64,000 bases of DNA from Pistricoccus aurantiacus (GCF_007954585.1 NZ_CP042382.1:1984001-2048000), one strand, 5' to 3'. Shown: positions 53,876 to 63,192, counted from the first letter of the stretch. Numbers and translations: made by a program. The notes: a model not told the origin generated them from the letters alone.

Positions 53876-54676
53876 ATGGATGCTACAAAGGTAATGGGGA
53901 TAATCGGTGCGATCGCCGTTTGGGTGCTCCTCTGGAAAGCACTGCCTGTGCTATTTGAGCGGGTTGGCATGGTAGTGGTGCGCTTTCTCCCTCGTCGTGG
54001 AAAGCAGAACGATCAGGAAACTGTTCGTAGGGGACTGAGTGTGAGCCGTGAGGGAATTCTGCGGTCAGCGGCTCTGATCGTTGTGGGAATGGTTATCTAT
54101 ATGCCTACGCACGTCAGGTTAGGAGGAAACTCTATGACTGATTTCGCGTATCGGTTTGTATGGGAGCTGGGGGAAAGCCGCGACGGTTGGCATGCTATTG
54201 AACCTGCTATGAGCATATTGATTGGCCAGGTGGTCGTAGTGGTTGTTATAGCCGGTTTTCTGGCAGCTACGGTCCCTTCGAAGAATGGAGTGAAGGGAAC
54301 AAAAAGCCTAGATATCGGTGAAATTGGTGGGGATCATATTGGGTGTTACCTTTTTGGCATAGAAGGTGATGAAAACAATCCGCCCTCTTATCATTCATTG
54401 GCAACAAGCCGGGAAGAGCTTGTCTCGGATATTAGAGAGCTTTTAAGTGACATGGCTCAGCATAAGCGCGATTTAGTTGAGTCGTCACCGGTGGCCGCGC
54501 GACATGAGAAGGATTTAAAAATTATTATGGATGCCTATAAAAATGTCGAGGATCTTATAAAAAATCATGTTTTAACTAATGATGAATCTCCTTTCCTTAG
54601 GGTTTCTGGGGTTAATTTATTCTTGAGGAAAGGCGTTAGAATGCGTCAAAAATCAAATGGGAAGTATGTAGAATAA
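53876..54676 (+). CDS. Membrane protein of unknown function
   Basis: 266 residues, not recognised. Three likely helices: VMGIIGAIAVWVLLWKALPVLF (6-27), ILRSAALIVVGMVIYMP (about 62-78) and ILIGQVVVVVVIAGFLAA (about 115-132), then a soluble C-terminal half with charged helices (REELVSDIRELLSDMAQHKRDLVES, EKDLKIIMDAYKNVEDLIKNH). AT-rich like the cassettes, but no attC follows. Possibly a defence-type membrane effector; no basis for a name. Confidence 0.6.
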   Translation: MDATKVMGIIGAIAVWVLLWKALPVLFERVGMVVVRFLPRRGKQNDQETVRRGLSVSREGILRSAALIVVGMVIYMPTHVRLGGNSMTDFAYRFVWELGESRDGWHAIEPAMSILIGQVVVVVVIAGFLAATVPSKNGVKGTKSLDIGEIGGDHIGCYLFGIEGDENNPPSYHSLATSREELVSDIRELLSDMAQHKRDLVESSPVAARHEKDLKIIMDAYKNVEDLIKNHVLTNDESPFLRVSGVNLFLRKGVRMRQKSNGKYVE

Positions 54677-54712
54677 TAAAAGTAGTCTTGATTTGGAGGA
54701 TGGTGTTCACTG

Positions 54713-54728
54713 TGTGCTCGTGAGCACA
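54713..54728. repeat. Small dyad after the membrane protein gene
   Basis: TGTGCTC-GT-GAGCACA, perfect 7-base arms, about 40 bases after the stop. Confidence 0.35.
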
Positions 54729-54861
54729 TGAGAGCGATGTGAACCGGCTACCGGCATGTGAAATTCGGCCATTTTCCTTACACGCGACGGCCGCTTCTGG
54801 CCGAAAGTTGCCACTCCGATCCGGCATGACAATACCAAGCTGTTACCAAATCTATCTCCAT

Positions 54862-54892
54862 GTTGAAACTAGCCCACTAGGCCAATTTCAAC
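54862..54892. repeat. Inverted repeat 25 bases after sbcC
   Basis: GTTGAAA ... TTTCAAC with an inner GCC/GGGC pairing. No T run, so not a standard terminator; marks the border between host-like and accessory DNA. Confidence 0.35.
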
Positions 54893-54916
54893 GTGGCGAT
54901 TTATCCCATCGCGCGA

Positions 54917-57900
54917 TCAACCACTCACCAATCTCGCCCGACTGGCGCCATTACCCAGCGGTTCGATACGAATCTGCACCGGAATTCGCTCGTGCATTTC
55001 CTGTACATGGGAGATCACCCCGACGCGGCGACCTTGGGCCTGTAGCCCATCCAGGGCTTCCATGGCGAGTGCCAGGGATTGGGGGTCGAGGCTGCCGAAG
55101 CCTTCGTCGATAAACAGCGATTCGATGCGTAGCTGTCCCGAGGCCATGGAGGCGAGTCCCAGGGCCAGAGCCAACGAGACCAGGAAGGTCTCGCCGCCGG
55201 ATAGCGAATGTGCCGAGCGGCGTTCGTCCCCCATGTCGCCGTCGATCACCAGGATGCCGAGTTCGCTGCCGCCCCGGGTCAGCCGGTAGCGCCGCGATAG
55301 CGAGGCCAGATGGGCATTGGCGTGATCAAGCAGCTGTTCCAGGTTATAGGCCTGGGCGATGCGCCGGAAGGCCTTGCCGTCCGCGGAGCCGATCAGTTCG
55401 CTGATGCTGCTCCAGCGATGCTGCTCCCGGCGTGCCTGCTCCAGCTCATCTAGTACTTCACGCTGGTATGCGCGGCGACGATCGTCGTCGAGCAGGGCGT
55501 GCCGGGCCGCGTCGCGACGCTGCTGGATGGCGGTTTGGCGCTCCGCCAGTTTGGTTTCCTCGATAGCGAGGCGTTCGCTCCATGCGGTGATTCGGGTCTC
55601 GATATCCTCTCCAAGCAGCGACTCGTCGCTGACGTCGGCAAAACGCTCGCGGCGATGATCCACCAGGGTCTGGCGGCGTTCCTTCAGGCTGACTTCGGCG
55701 GCATGACGCTCACGCTCCGCCTTCTGCAGACGCTCGCGCTGAACCTGACGGTCAGCATCGGTGATGGCGAGCAGGGTCGTCAGGGCGGCGTCATCGAGCT
55801 GCGGGTGCCGCTCGCGCCAGACGTTCAATTTCTGGTCGAGCTGCCCGTGCTCTTCCTTGAGCGCCGCCAGCCGTTGCTGCTGATGATCGAGAGCCTGGCC
55901 TTGGCGCTGCACCTCGCTGGCGGTCTGCTGCTCGCGCTCCCGTATCTGGTCCGCCTGCTGGCGGGCATTCTCCAGGGCGCTGTCGACACTTGCCTGCCAG
56001 TCCGCTGGGCTGGCGTGATCGCTCAGGGCTTCGCGCAGTTCCTGCTCCAATCGTTGGCATTGTTCTGCTAGCGGGGACAGTTCGCTATCGAGAGCGGCGA
56101 GGCTCTGTTCCTGCTGTTCGCAGCGGCTGACCAGCTTGCCGAGTTCGACTTCCTGGCGCTGCAGGGCATCGCGCAGCGGCGCGATGCCTTGCTGGGTCGT
56201 GTCAAAGGTCTCGAGAGCCTGACGAGAGTCGCGCCAATGCCCCTCGGCTTGCTCTCGATTGTCGCCCAGCCAGCCGGCGGCATCCGTCTGTTCGAGCAAA
56301 GAATGACCGTCGGGTTGATCGAGCAGGCTAGCGCGATGGGCGGCGGTCTCTTCCGCCAGCTTGGCGATTTGAGCGGCGTTCTGGGTCAGCTGCGCCTGCA
56401 GCGCCCGATATTGCCCCTGCAAGTCATGATGCCTTTCTCGAGCGGACTCGACGGCCTTCGCGGCTTCGTGGAGCTGGCGATTTTCCTCGCGCTCGGTGGC
56501 CTCGAGCTGTGCTTGGGCGGGTTCGCTCGGCGGCGCATCGCGGTAGGGATGGCTGAGGCTACCGCATACTGGGCAGGGCTGGTCGTCGCGCAGTTGCTGG
56601 CGCAGCAGGACCACGCTCTCGCTGCGGGCGGCGCGCAGTCCGTCGATGCTGGCCTGTAGCCGGTGCTGCCGGTTTTCCACTTCCTCGAGTCGGGCCTTGG
56701 CCGCCTGACCCTGTTCCAGCAGCCAAGACTGTTGCCGGGTGTCGCTGTCCTGTTGCCGGCGCAGCGCATCAAGGTGCTGCTGGCAGTCATGCCACTGGCG
56801 CCAGTGCCGCTCGAGGGTTTGCAGGGTCTGGCGCCGCCGGTCGGCCTGCTCCTGTTCGACGAGCAGGGCGCGCCGGGCGGTCAGTGCATCGGTATGTTCG
56901 CCCAACTGCCGGCGCAGGGTGGCCTGCAGGTTGTCGAGTTCCTGGTATTGCCAGCGATAGTCCGTCTGCAGTTTGTCCTGTCGCTGACGATCTTTTGCCA
57001 GCGTATCGATGATGCGCTGGCGGCTGGCCTGCTTGTCCCGTCGCTGATGCTCGCAGCGATCGCGTTCCGCGGCCAGTTCTCGCGCCGTCTCGATCAAGGG
57101 GAGCGCCGTTCGGCGGGCCTGGATGGCCTCCTCTAAAGAGCTGTCCGCCTGACGCTTTTCCTCGATGGCACGGGCATGTTGCCGCTCGGCTTCGCTCAGC
57201 GTCAGACGCGTGGAAGCGCACTGCCGTTCCTGATCGCGGCACTGGCCTTCCAGCGTCTCGCGGCGCTGGAAGCGGTGGCGCTGCGGAGCGAGCTGTTCGA
57301 GCCTGTGTTCCTGTTCGCGTTGTTCCGACAGGGCATCGTCGTCGCGGTGCGCTTGCTCCAGGCGTTGGCGAGCATCCAGCACGGCCTGGGCCAGGTGCTG
57401 GTCCTGCTGCAGCCAACGGCGTTCTCCTTGCAAGTGAGCGGCCTGGGCCCGAGCCGCATTCAGCTCAGCTTCGCTCTCGATGGCCTCGTGCTCGAGCTGG
57501 ACGCGGGCCTCCGCTTCGGCGGGAGGCTCGCCGGCCAGGCGCTGCTCGAGTTCCGCTACCACCTGCTGGGCCTGCCGGGCGCGACGATAGGCGGCAATCG
57601 AGATCTTCGAGTATTCGCCGGTATCGGTGAGCTTCTCGAGCAGCTCGCTGCGGGCATTGTCGTCCGCCTTGAGAAAGGCGGAAAACTCGCTTTGGGCGAG
57701 TAGCACCGCCCGGGTGAACTGTTCGAAGGAGAGGCCCAGGCGCTTCGGGAGCAGGGCGTCGAACTCGCGCTTCTGGGCGGTCAGCAGTTGTCCGTTCTCC
57801 AGATCAATGAGCGACTGCTCTACCGCTTGCAGCTTGCCTTCAGGCTTGTTGCGGGCCCGGCGCACGAACCAGCGCGCCCGGTAGCGGCGACGGTCGCGAC

Positions 57901-58207
57901 CGAGGAAATCGACCTCGGCGAAGCCGCTGGCGCAGCCACGGCGCAGCAGGGTGCGGGGGTCGAAGCTGGTAATGTCCGTGGCGCCGGGATCGGGAATGCG
58001 CGCCTGATCCTGACGGGCGCCGCGCAGGCGCGGGGTACTGCCGTAAAGTGCCAGGCACAGGGCGTCGAGCAGGGTACTCTTGCCGGCGCCGGTCGGGCCG
58101 GTAATGGCGAACAGGCCCTGCTCTGCCAGCGGGGCGCAGGTGAAGTCGAGTTTGTGTCGACCCGCCAGAGAGGCGAGATTCTCCAGGCGAATGGCGAGGA
58201 TCTTCAT
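54917..58207 (-). CDS. sbcC: SbcC, SMC-like subunit of the SbcCD nuclease
   Basis: 1096 residues. N-terminal ATPase part with GPTGAGKSTLLDALCLALYG, two long coiled-coil stretches (about 180-520 and 580-900) joined by the zinc-hook CPVCGSLSHP (near 544), and the C-terminal LSGGETFLVSLALALGL signature with Walker B LFIDEGFGSLD (near 1035). With SbcD it opens DNA hairpins and trims ends. Starts with ATGA overlap on sbcD. Its 3' end faces the accessory segment, and a diverged copy of that end lies at 47725-47826. Confidence 0.95.
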   Translation of the reverse strand: MKILAIRLENLASLAGRHKLDFTCAPLAEQGLFAITGPTGAGKSTLLDALCLALYGSTPRLRGARQDQARIPDPGATDITSFDPRTLLRRGCASGFAEVDFLGRDRRRYRARWFVRRARNKPEGKLQAVEQSLIDLENGQLLTAQKREFDALLPKRLGLSFEQFTRAVLLAQSEFSAFLKADDNARSELLEKLTDTGEYSKISIAAYRRARQAQQVVAELEQRLAGEPPAEAEARVQLEHEAIESEAELNAARAQAAHLQGERRWLQQDQHLAQAVLDARQRLEQAHRDDDALSEQREQEHRLEQLAPQRHRFQRRETLEGQCRDQERQCASTRLTLSEAERQHARAIEEKRQADSSLEEAIQARRTALPLIETARELAAERDRCEHQRRDKQASRQRIIDTLAKDRQRQDKLQTDYRWQYQELDNLQATLRRQLGEHTDALTARRALLVEQEQADRRRQTLQTLERHWRQWHDCQQHLDALRRQQDSDTRQQSWLLEQGQAAKARLEEVENRQHRLQASIDGLRAARSESVVLLRQQLRDDQPCPVCGSLSHPYRDAPPSEPAQAQLEATEREENRQLHEAAKAVESARERHHDLQGQYRALQAQLTQNAAQIAKLAEETAAHRASLLDQPDGHSLLEQTDAAGWLGDNREQAEGHWRDSRQALETFDTTQQGIAPLRDALQRQEVELGKLVSRCEQQEQSLAALDSELSPLAEQCQRLEQELREALSDHASPADWQASVDSALENARQQADQIREREQQTASEVQRQGQALDHQQQRLAALKEEHGQLDQKLNVWRERHPQLDDAALTTLLAITDADRQVQRERLQKAERERHAAEVSLKERRQTLVDHRRERFADVSDESLLGEDIETRITAWSERLAIEETKLAERQTAIQQRRDAARHALLDDDRRRAYQREVLDELEQARREQHRWSSISELIGSADGKAFRRIAQAYNLEQLLDHANAHLASLSRRYRLTRGGSELGILVIDGDMGDERRSAHSLSGGETFLVSLALALGLASMASGQLRIESLFIDEGFGSLDPQSLALAMEALDGLQAQGRRVGVISHVQEMHERIPVQIRIEPLGNGASRARLVSG

Positions 58208-59427
58208 GCGGGCCCCTCGTCGTCCTGCACCGTCTGCAGCAGACGATCGAAATCCTCGAGTATGCGGGGTGTCGGCTCGCTGCCGTAGCGCTTGTGCCAG
58301 GTGCGCTCGAAGAGTTCACGAGGACCGAGGCTGTCGAGAGTCACGCGGGGTTCATGGGTGTCGTTCATGCTATCGGGAAAGCGCGTATGAATGCGCAGCA
58401 GTCGCAGCGGCTTGTCTTCGAGGGCGGCTTCCACTCGGACGCGCAGATCGGGGCAGGGCGCGGTGAGTTCCACGCGCACCTCCAGCCAGGGCCAGCGCTG
58501 GCGGGGCAGGCTGTCGTCCTCGGTGAGGTCGTCGAGTTTGCGCAAGGCCTGCTCCAGAGGCAACGGACCCACTCGGCGCAGTTCCACCGAGCGCGGGATC
58601 CGCAACGCTTCGACATTCGCCAAGGCGTCGCTCTCGAGGGTGACCTCGACGATCTGATGCGGGTAGTGGGCTTCGGAGAAATCCATGGGCAGCGGCGCGC
58701 CGCTGTAGCGAATGCGCGCCTCGCCGACCTGTTGTGGGCGATGCAGATGCCCCAGCGCCACGTAGGTGATGTCCTCGGGAAACAGGCTCGCCGGCAGGGC
58801 TTCCTCGCCACCGATGACGATGGGACGCTCGCTCGCCTCGGAGACGCTGGCGCCCTGCAGGTGGGCATGGCTCATGGCCACCAGGGCCTGGCCGGGCTGG
58901 CGGCGTTGGCGGGCGCTGTCGATCAGCTCGCGATGCACCCGAGCGATGCCCGCCACATAGTCGTTGATATCGCCGCCGGTCACTTCCGCCGGGCGCAAGA
59001 AAGGCAGGGCCAGACACCAGGCACGAGTCTCGCCTTGGGCGTCGTGCAGCGGAATCAGCAGGCGATCGGTATCCAGTTGGCCGTCATCGTGCCACTGCAC
59101 CCGTCCTCGAGGGTGAGCGTTCAGGCGTTGCATCAAGGGCGCCGGCAGTTCGATGCGGTTGCCGCTGTCGTGGTTGCCGGCGATCATCACGATCTCGAGC
59201 CGCGGCAGGCGTTCGTGAGCGCCGACGATAAAGTCGTAAAGCAGCTCCTGAGCGCGCAGTGAAGGATTGACTACATCGAAGATATCCCCGGCGATCAGCA
59301 GCGCATCCGGTTGCCGAATGGTTAGCGTCACGAGCAGCCAGTCAAGGAAAGCGAGATGTTCCTCATGGCGTTCCTGGCCATGGAAGGTCTGGCCGAGATG
59401 CCAGTCGGCGGTATGGAAAAGCTTCAC
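58204..59427 (-). CDS. sbcD: SbcD, nuclease subunit of SbcCD
   Basis: 407 residues of the calcineurin-like phosphoesterase fold: HTADWHLGQTFHG, IAGDIFDVVNPS, MIAGNHDSGNRIELP, SHAHLQGASVSE and YVALGHLHRPQQVG give the metal ligands in order. Forms a complex with SbcC, translated from an overlapping start. Upstream lies the terminator of the phasin gene. Confidence 0.95.
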   Translation of the reverse strand: MKLFHTADWHLGQTFHGQERHEEHLAFLDWLLVTLTIRQPDALLIAGDIFDVVNPSLRAQELLYDFIVGAHERLPRLEIVMIAGNHDSGNRIELPAPLMQRLNAHPRGRVQWHDDGQLDTDRLLIPLHDAQGETRAWCLALPFLRPAEVTGGDINDYVAGIARVHRELIDSARQRRQPGQALVAMSHAHLQGASVSEASERPIVIGGEEALPASLFPEDITYVALGHLHRPQQVGEARIRYSGAPLPMDFSEAHYPHQIVEVTLESDALANVEALRIPRSVELRRVGPLPLEQALRKLDDLTEDDSLPRQRWPWLEVRVELTAPCPDLRVRVEAALEDKPLRLLRIHTRFPDSMNDTHEPRVTLDSLGPRELFERTWHKRYGSEPTPRILEDFDRLLQTVQDDEGPA

Positions 59428-59493
59428 GTCTTGCTCCAGCAGCGAGGCACTAGTGTAAAGCGTGAAGGGAGTAGTGTGCTAATTCAGAGGACA

Positions 59494-59530
59494 CGAAAAA
59501 AGCCGCCACTCATCCGAGTCGCGGCTTTTG
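59494..59530 (-). terminator. Rho-independent terminator of the first phasin gene
   Basis: AAAAGCCGC and GCGGCTTTT with a near-perfect inner stem (GACTC/GAGTG), followed on the minus strand by TTTTTTCG. Confidence 0.85.
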
Positions 59531-59587
59531 AACTACTCTACTACGTTGGCTGAATCAGGTTGGCCAAATCAGCCGACGATAGGCAGT

Positions 59588-60058
59588 TTACTTCTTGGAA
59601 GCGGCTTTGGCCTCTTTGGCGCTTTCGTCGACTTCCTTTTCACCTTCTTTTGCTACTTCTTCCACTTTCTGCTGACCGCGCTCCATGTTCTTCTGGGCGA
59701 CTTCCTGGCCACGCTGCATGGCGTTCTGGGTCAGTTCCTGGCTCTGCTGCATGAATTCCTGATTGATGGACTGAATCTTTTCCATATCGGACTTCATCTG
59801 CTCGCCGGCTTTCTTGGCGGCTTCCTGCTGCTCTTCCATATAGTTGCGCAGGTCGTCAGCACTACGAACTTCGATGGCGGAGCGCATCTGGCGAAAGCCA
59901 ATTTCAGTGTAGGTGTCGAGCGCTTCGCGCTGAACGTTAGCCAGCTTCTCGGTGTAATCCAGCATCTTGCTGGCAAAGGAACTCGCCGGGCCGGAAAAGA
60001 CGGACGCAAACTGCTGCTGAGCCTGGTCGATATTCTCTTTTACATTAGTATTAGCCAT
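59588..60058 (-). CDS. Phasin family protein (first of two)
   Basis: 156 residues, almost wholly helical: MANTNVKENIDQAQQQFASVFSGPASSFASKMLDYTEKLANVQREAL ... FMQQSQELTQNAMQRGQEVAQKNMERGQQKVEEVAKEGEKEV, ending in a Lys/Ala-rich tail. Phasin_2-type proteins coat polyhydroxyalkanoate granules. AAGGAG lies 7 bases before ATG 60058; the frame extends upstream to 60082 without support. Paralogue of the gene at 60296-60736; separate promoter. Confidence 0.88.
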   Translation of the reverse strand: MANTNVKENIDQAQQQFASVFSGPASSFASKMLDYTEKLANVQREALDTYTEIGFRQMRSAIEVRSADDLRNYMEEQQEAAKKAGEQMKSDMEKIQSINQEFMQQSQELTQNAMQRGQEVAQKNMERGQQKVEEVAKEGEKEVDESAKEAKAASKK

Positions 60059-60127
60059 TATAATGCTCCTTATGTGAAACAAAGTGAGTAAGTCGTCGAT
60101 AACAACTTTATTGTTCTGATGCGGTGC

Positions 60128-60156
60128 AGCATAACAATGCTAATGCTGCATTGCAC
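60128..60156 (-). promoter_or_regulatory. Promoter of the first phasin gene with TGC-rich motif
   Basis: On the minus strand, GTGCAA-N17-TATGCT. The motif TGCAATGCAGCAT covers the -35 region; TGCAGCAT (60125-60132) and ATGCTGCA (60143-60150) are a perfect dyad. Same arrangement as the second phasin promoter; fits TGC-rich PhaR sites. Confidence 0.55.
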
Positions 60157-60295
60157 TATGAAATAAGCCGTTTTTGGCGGTTTTTAAGAAAACCGTACTT
60201 CCGAAGCGAGTGCCGTCACTCGAAAATATTAGAATATTAGTTATTCTGGGGCGTTGACCTAGCGCCAGCTAGGGCTGCCTGATGATCGCGATGGT

Positions 60296-60736
60296 TTACT
60301 TCTTGGAAGATGATGACTTGGCACTCTTCATGTTGTCTTCCACTTGCTGCTCACCGCGCTGCATGTTCTTCTGAGCGACTTCCTGGCCGCGCTTGGTGGC
60401 TTCCTGGGTCAGTTCCCGGCTCTGCTGCATAAAGTCTCTGTTGATGGAGACGACTTTGTCCGCATCGGCCTTCAGACGCTCGCTGGCTTCCTTGGTCACT
60501 TTTTGCTGTTCTTCCACATAGCTGCGGAAATCGCTGGGGCTCTTGATCTCGAGAGCGGCGCGAGCTTTGTGGAAGCTTAGCTCGGAATACACCTTGAGGG
60601 CTTCCCGCTGGGCGCTGACCAGCTTCTCTGCATAGTCCAGCATCATATTGGTGTAAGCGCGGGCCGGCCCGGCGAAGACGGATTCAAACTGCTGGTTAGC
60701 TTTTTCGACGTTAGCGTTGATATTGGTAGTAGCCAT
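60296..60736 (-). CDS. Phasin family protein (second of two)
   Basis: 146 residues: MATTNINANVEKANQQFESVFAGPARAYTNMMLDYAEKLVSAQREAL..., same helical pattern as the first copy (FMQQSRELTQEATKRGQEVAQKNMQRGEQQVEDN) and a Ser/Lys-rich tail (SSSSKK). AAGGAG precedes the ATG. The two differ enough to be old paralogues. Expected on PHA granules and for PHA synthesis control. Confidence 0.88.
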   Translation of the reverse strand: MATTNINANVEKANQQFESVFAGPARAYTNMMLDYAEKLVSAQREALKVYSELSFHKARAALEIKSPSDFRSYVEEQQKVTKEASERLKADADKVVSINRDFMQQSRELTQEATKRGQEVAQKNMQRGEQQVEDNMKSAKSSSSKK

Positions 60737-60805
60737 ATAAGTGCTCCTTGCGAGAATTAGTGATCAAACCATTAAATTGATGGTTTTCTTCATTTGGTGA
60801 CATCA

Positions 60806-60834
60806 ATTATAGCAAACTTTATGCTGCATTGCAA
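60806..60834 (-). promoter_or_regulatory. Promoter of the second phasin gene with TGC-rich motif
   Basis: On the minus strand TTGCAA-N17-TATAAT, a strong sigma-70 promoter. TGCAATGCAGCAT overlaps the -35, as at 60143-60155. Likely PhaR operator, by analogy. Confidence 0.62.
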
Positions 60835-60869
60835 TATGAGGGTAAGCTCCTTTATCGATAGGGTTACTT

Positions 60870-61577
60870 ATGACAGCACTACACGACTGGACGTTGAGTC
60901 CAAACGAGGCCATTGCGCTGCAGAAGGAACTGGCGCCGCGTATTGAGACCCGGGATCGTCTGGGTGAGGTAAAACGTATCGCCGGGGTGGATATCGGTTT
61001 CGAGGACGAGGGAGAAACGACTCGAGCCGCGGTGGTGCTGCTGGCCTGGCCGGGGCTGGAAACTCTGGAAGAAATCGTCCATCGCGAACCCACTCGCATG
61101 CCTTATATTCCGGGGCTGCTGTCCTTCCGTGAGATCCCCGCTGCCTTGAATGCTTTCGAGCGCCTGTCTCAACGGCCGGATCTGGTGATGGTGGATGGCC
61201 AGGGCATCGCGCATCCGCGTCGGCTGGGAGTGGCGTCTCATCTGGGGCTCTGGCTGGAATTGCCGACCATTGGCATCGCCAAGTCGCGGCTGTGCGGGCG
61301 TCATGGTGACGTGCCGGAAAAGTGTGGGGATTGGACGCCCTTGACGCATCGCAAGGAAATCATCGGCGCGGTGCTGCGCTCGCGGGAGAAGGTCAAGCCG
61401 GTGTTCGTGTCGCCGGGTCACCGAATTTCCTTGGACACGTCCATCGATTGGGTAGTGAAATGCCTTGCGGGTACCAAACTGCCGGAGCCGACCCGACGGG
61501 CGGATCGGCTGGCTTCACGGCGGGGCAAGGCCTTCGCCCACGAAAAGCGTCAGGGTGAGTTGGGGATCGGTGACTGA
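60870..61577 (+). CDS. nfi: Endonuclease V
   Basis: 235 residues. RIAGVDIGFED, REPTRMPYIPGLLSFREIPA, DLVMVDGQGIAHPRRLGVASHLGL (with the catalytic Asp), IGIAKSRLCGRH and KPVFVSPGHRISLD match EndoV/Nfi, which cuts one base 3' of deaminated bases (inosine) in DNA. Its start lies about 135 bases from the divergent phasin gene. The ribosome site is weak. Confidence 0.93.
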   Translation: MTALHDWTLSPNEAIALQKELAPRIETRDRLGEVKRIAGVDIGFEDEGETTRAAVVLLAWPGLETLEEIVHREPTRMPYIPGLLSFREIPAALNAFERLSQRPDLVMVDGQGIAHPRRLGVASHLGLWLELPTIGIAKSRLCGRHGDVPEKCGDWTPLTHRKEIIGAVLRSREKVKPVFVSPGHRISLDTSIDWVVKCLAGTKLPEPTRRADRLASRRGKAFAHEKRQGELGIGD

Positions 61578-61595
61578 GCCTGTGCTTGGTCGCGC

Positions 61596-62486
61596 TCAGA
61601 CGATATCAAGCGATGTCTTGCGCTGGGGCGCGGGGAAGGCCTCATCCAACCTTGCAAGCGCGTCGTCATTCAACTGGAGCGACAGCGCCGCGGCGTTCTG
61701 TTCCACGTGTGCCGAAGTGGCCGCCTTGGGAATGGCGATCACGTCACGCCTGCGGTCCACCGGGCGAATCGCCCAGGCCAATAGCACTTGCGCCGGGGTG
61801 GCGTTCAGCTCATTGGCGATGGCTTCCACGGTGGAGTCGGTCAGCAGTTCTTTGCGCAGGCTGCCGCCCTGGGCGATGGGGCAATAGGCCATGATCGGCA
61901 TGTCGTGTTCCCGCTGCCAGGGGCGCAGGGAGTGCTCGATCCCTCGGGAGCCCAGATGATAGAGCACCTGGTTCACCGCGCATTCCGAACCGCCGCTGGT
62001 GCGGTAGAGAGCCTGCATGTCGTCCGCGTCGAAGTTGGAGACGCCGAAGCGCTTGATCTTGCCTTGCTCTCGCAGGCGCTGGAAGGCATCAACCGTTTCC
62101 TCCAGGGGGATGCTGCCAGGCCAGTGCAGAAGATAAAGATCCAGGCAGTCGATACCCAGGCGTTTCAGGCTGTTTTCGCAGGCCTTGATGGCGCCTTTGC
62201 TTCCGGCGTTCCAGGGATAGACCTTGGAAACCACGAAAGCCTGATCGCGGCGGCCGCGAAGGGCTTCGCCGACAACCTTTTCCGCGGCGCCTTCGCCGTA
62301 CATTTCCGCGGTGTCGATCAGCCTCAGGCCAAGTTCCAGCCCCTGCTGCAGCGCCTTGACTTCCTGATCCTTCGGCACCAGGCCTTCGCCCATGTACCAG
62401 GTACCCTGACCGATGGCAGGAAGCTGGATGGCGGCTTGATCGCCTTGAGCGGCAAGGGTGACGCTGGGGATATCTTGATTCGGCAT
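61596..62486 (-). CDS. Aldo/keto reductase
   Basis: 296 residues. GLRLIDTAEMYGEGAAEKVVGEAL gives the catalytic Asp and Tyr, VVSKVYP the Lys and YLLHWPG the His (AKR tetrad); IKRFGVSNFDADDM and AIPKAATSAHVEQN bind NADPH. AGGAG six bases upstream of ATG. Reduces carbonyls; physiological substrate unknown. Convergent with nfi, divergent from the DUF1415 gene. Confidence 0.92.
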   Translation of the reverse strand: MPNQDIPSVTLAAQGDQAAIQLPAIGQGTWYMGEGLVPKDQEVKALQQGLELGLRLIDTAEMYGEGAAEKVVGEALRGRRDQAFVVSKVYPWNAGSKGAIKACENSLKRLGIDCLDLYLLHWPGSIPLEETVDAFQRLREQGKIKRFGVSNFDADDMQALYRTSGGSECAVNQVLYHLGSRGIEHSLRPWQREHDMPIMAYCPIAQGGSLRKELLTDSTVEAIANELNATPAQVLLAWAIRPVDRRRDVIAIPKAATSAHVEQNAAALSLQLNDDALARLDEAFPAPQRKTSLDIV

Positions 62487-62631
62487 GCATGGCTCCTGTC
62501 GTGAAAAGGATTTAATGAACTTTGGTTGCTGAGACGCGAAGTTTCAATGCCGTTGTCCGCTATACTCTTTTCTCTTCGTGCCCTTGCTTCCTAATTCTCG
62601 CCTTCCTCTTGTGCTTTTTACTGGATGCCCC

Positions 62632-63192
62632 ATGACAGATAACGCCGTTAGCCTGAACCAGACCCGGGATTGGGTGAAGCGCTTTGTAGTGGCTCGGGAT
62701 ATTTGCCCCTTTGCACGGCGGGAGCTCGATCGCGACAGCATCCACTACGTGGCGGTGAGTGCTCGATCCTTCGAGTCGGCGCTGCTGGCACTGATCGACG
62801 AATGCCGCCGCCTCGATGACGATCCGGGTATCGAGACGACCTTGCTGGTACTGACCCAAGGGGTGGCGGATTTCGATGATTACCTGGACCTGCTCGGACT
62901 GGCGGAGGCGCTGCTGGAAGATCAGGGTTACGCGGGCATCTATCAACTGGCGAGCTTTCATCCGGCCTACTGCTTCGATGGCGTGGACGAAAGCGATCCC
63001 GCCAACTACACCAACCGCTCGCCGTCTCCCATGCTGCATTTATTGCGAGAGACGAGCATCGAGCGCGCCCTGGTCGGCTTTGCTCATCCGGAGCGAATCC
63101 CCGAGCGCAATGTCAGGCTGCTGCGGGAAATGGACAGCGATAGACTCGCCGCAGGGATCAATGGCACCGAGGCCCTTGAAGTCCGACAATGA
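62632..63192 (+). CDS. DUF1415 family protein
   Basis: 186 residues. TRDWVKRFVVARDICPFARREL, IYQLASFHPAYCFDG and ANYTNRSPSPMLHLLRE are conserved landmarks of DUF1415, a proteobacterial family of unknown function with conserved Cys and His residues. ATG 62632 fits the family start; the frame is open upstream (GTG 62578). Confidence 0.87.
   Translation: MTDNAVSLNQTRDWVKRFVVARDICPFARRELDRDSIHYVAVSARSFESALLALIDECRRLDDDPGIETTLLVLTQGVADFDDYLDLLGLAEALLEDQGYAGIYQLASFHPAYCFDGVDESDPANYTNRSPSPMLHLLRETSIERALVGFAHPERIPERNVRLLREMDSDRLAAGINGTEALEVRQ

Noticed and set aside
46316-54916. Search for an integron integrase, phage integrase or tRNA-type attachment site
   Set aside because: No tyrosine recombinase gene or tRNA end was seen; the only recombination enzyme is the IS1380 transposase.
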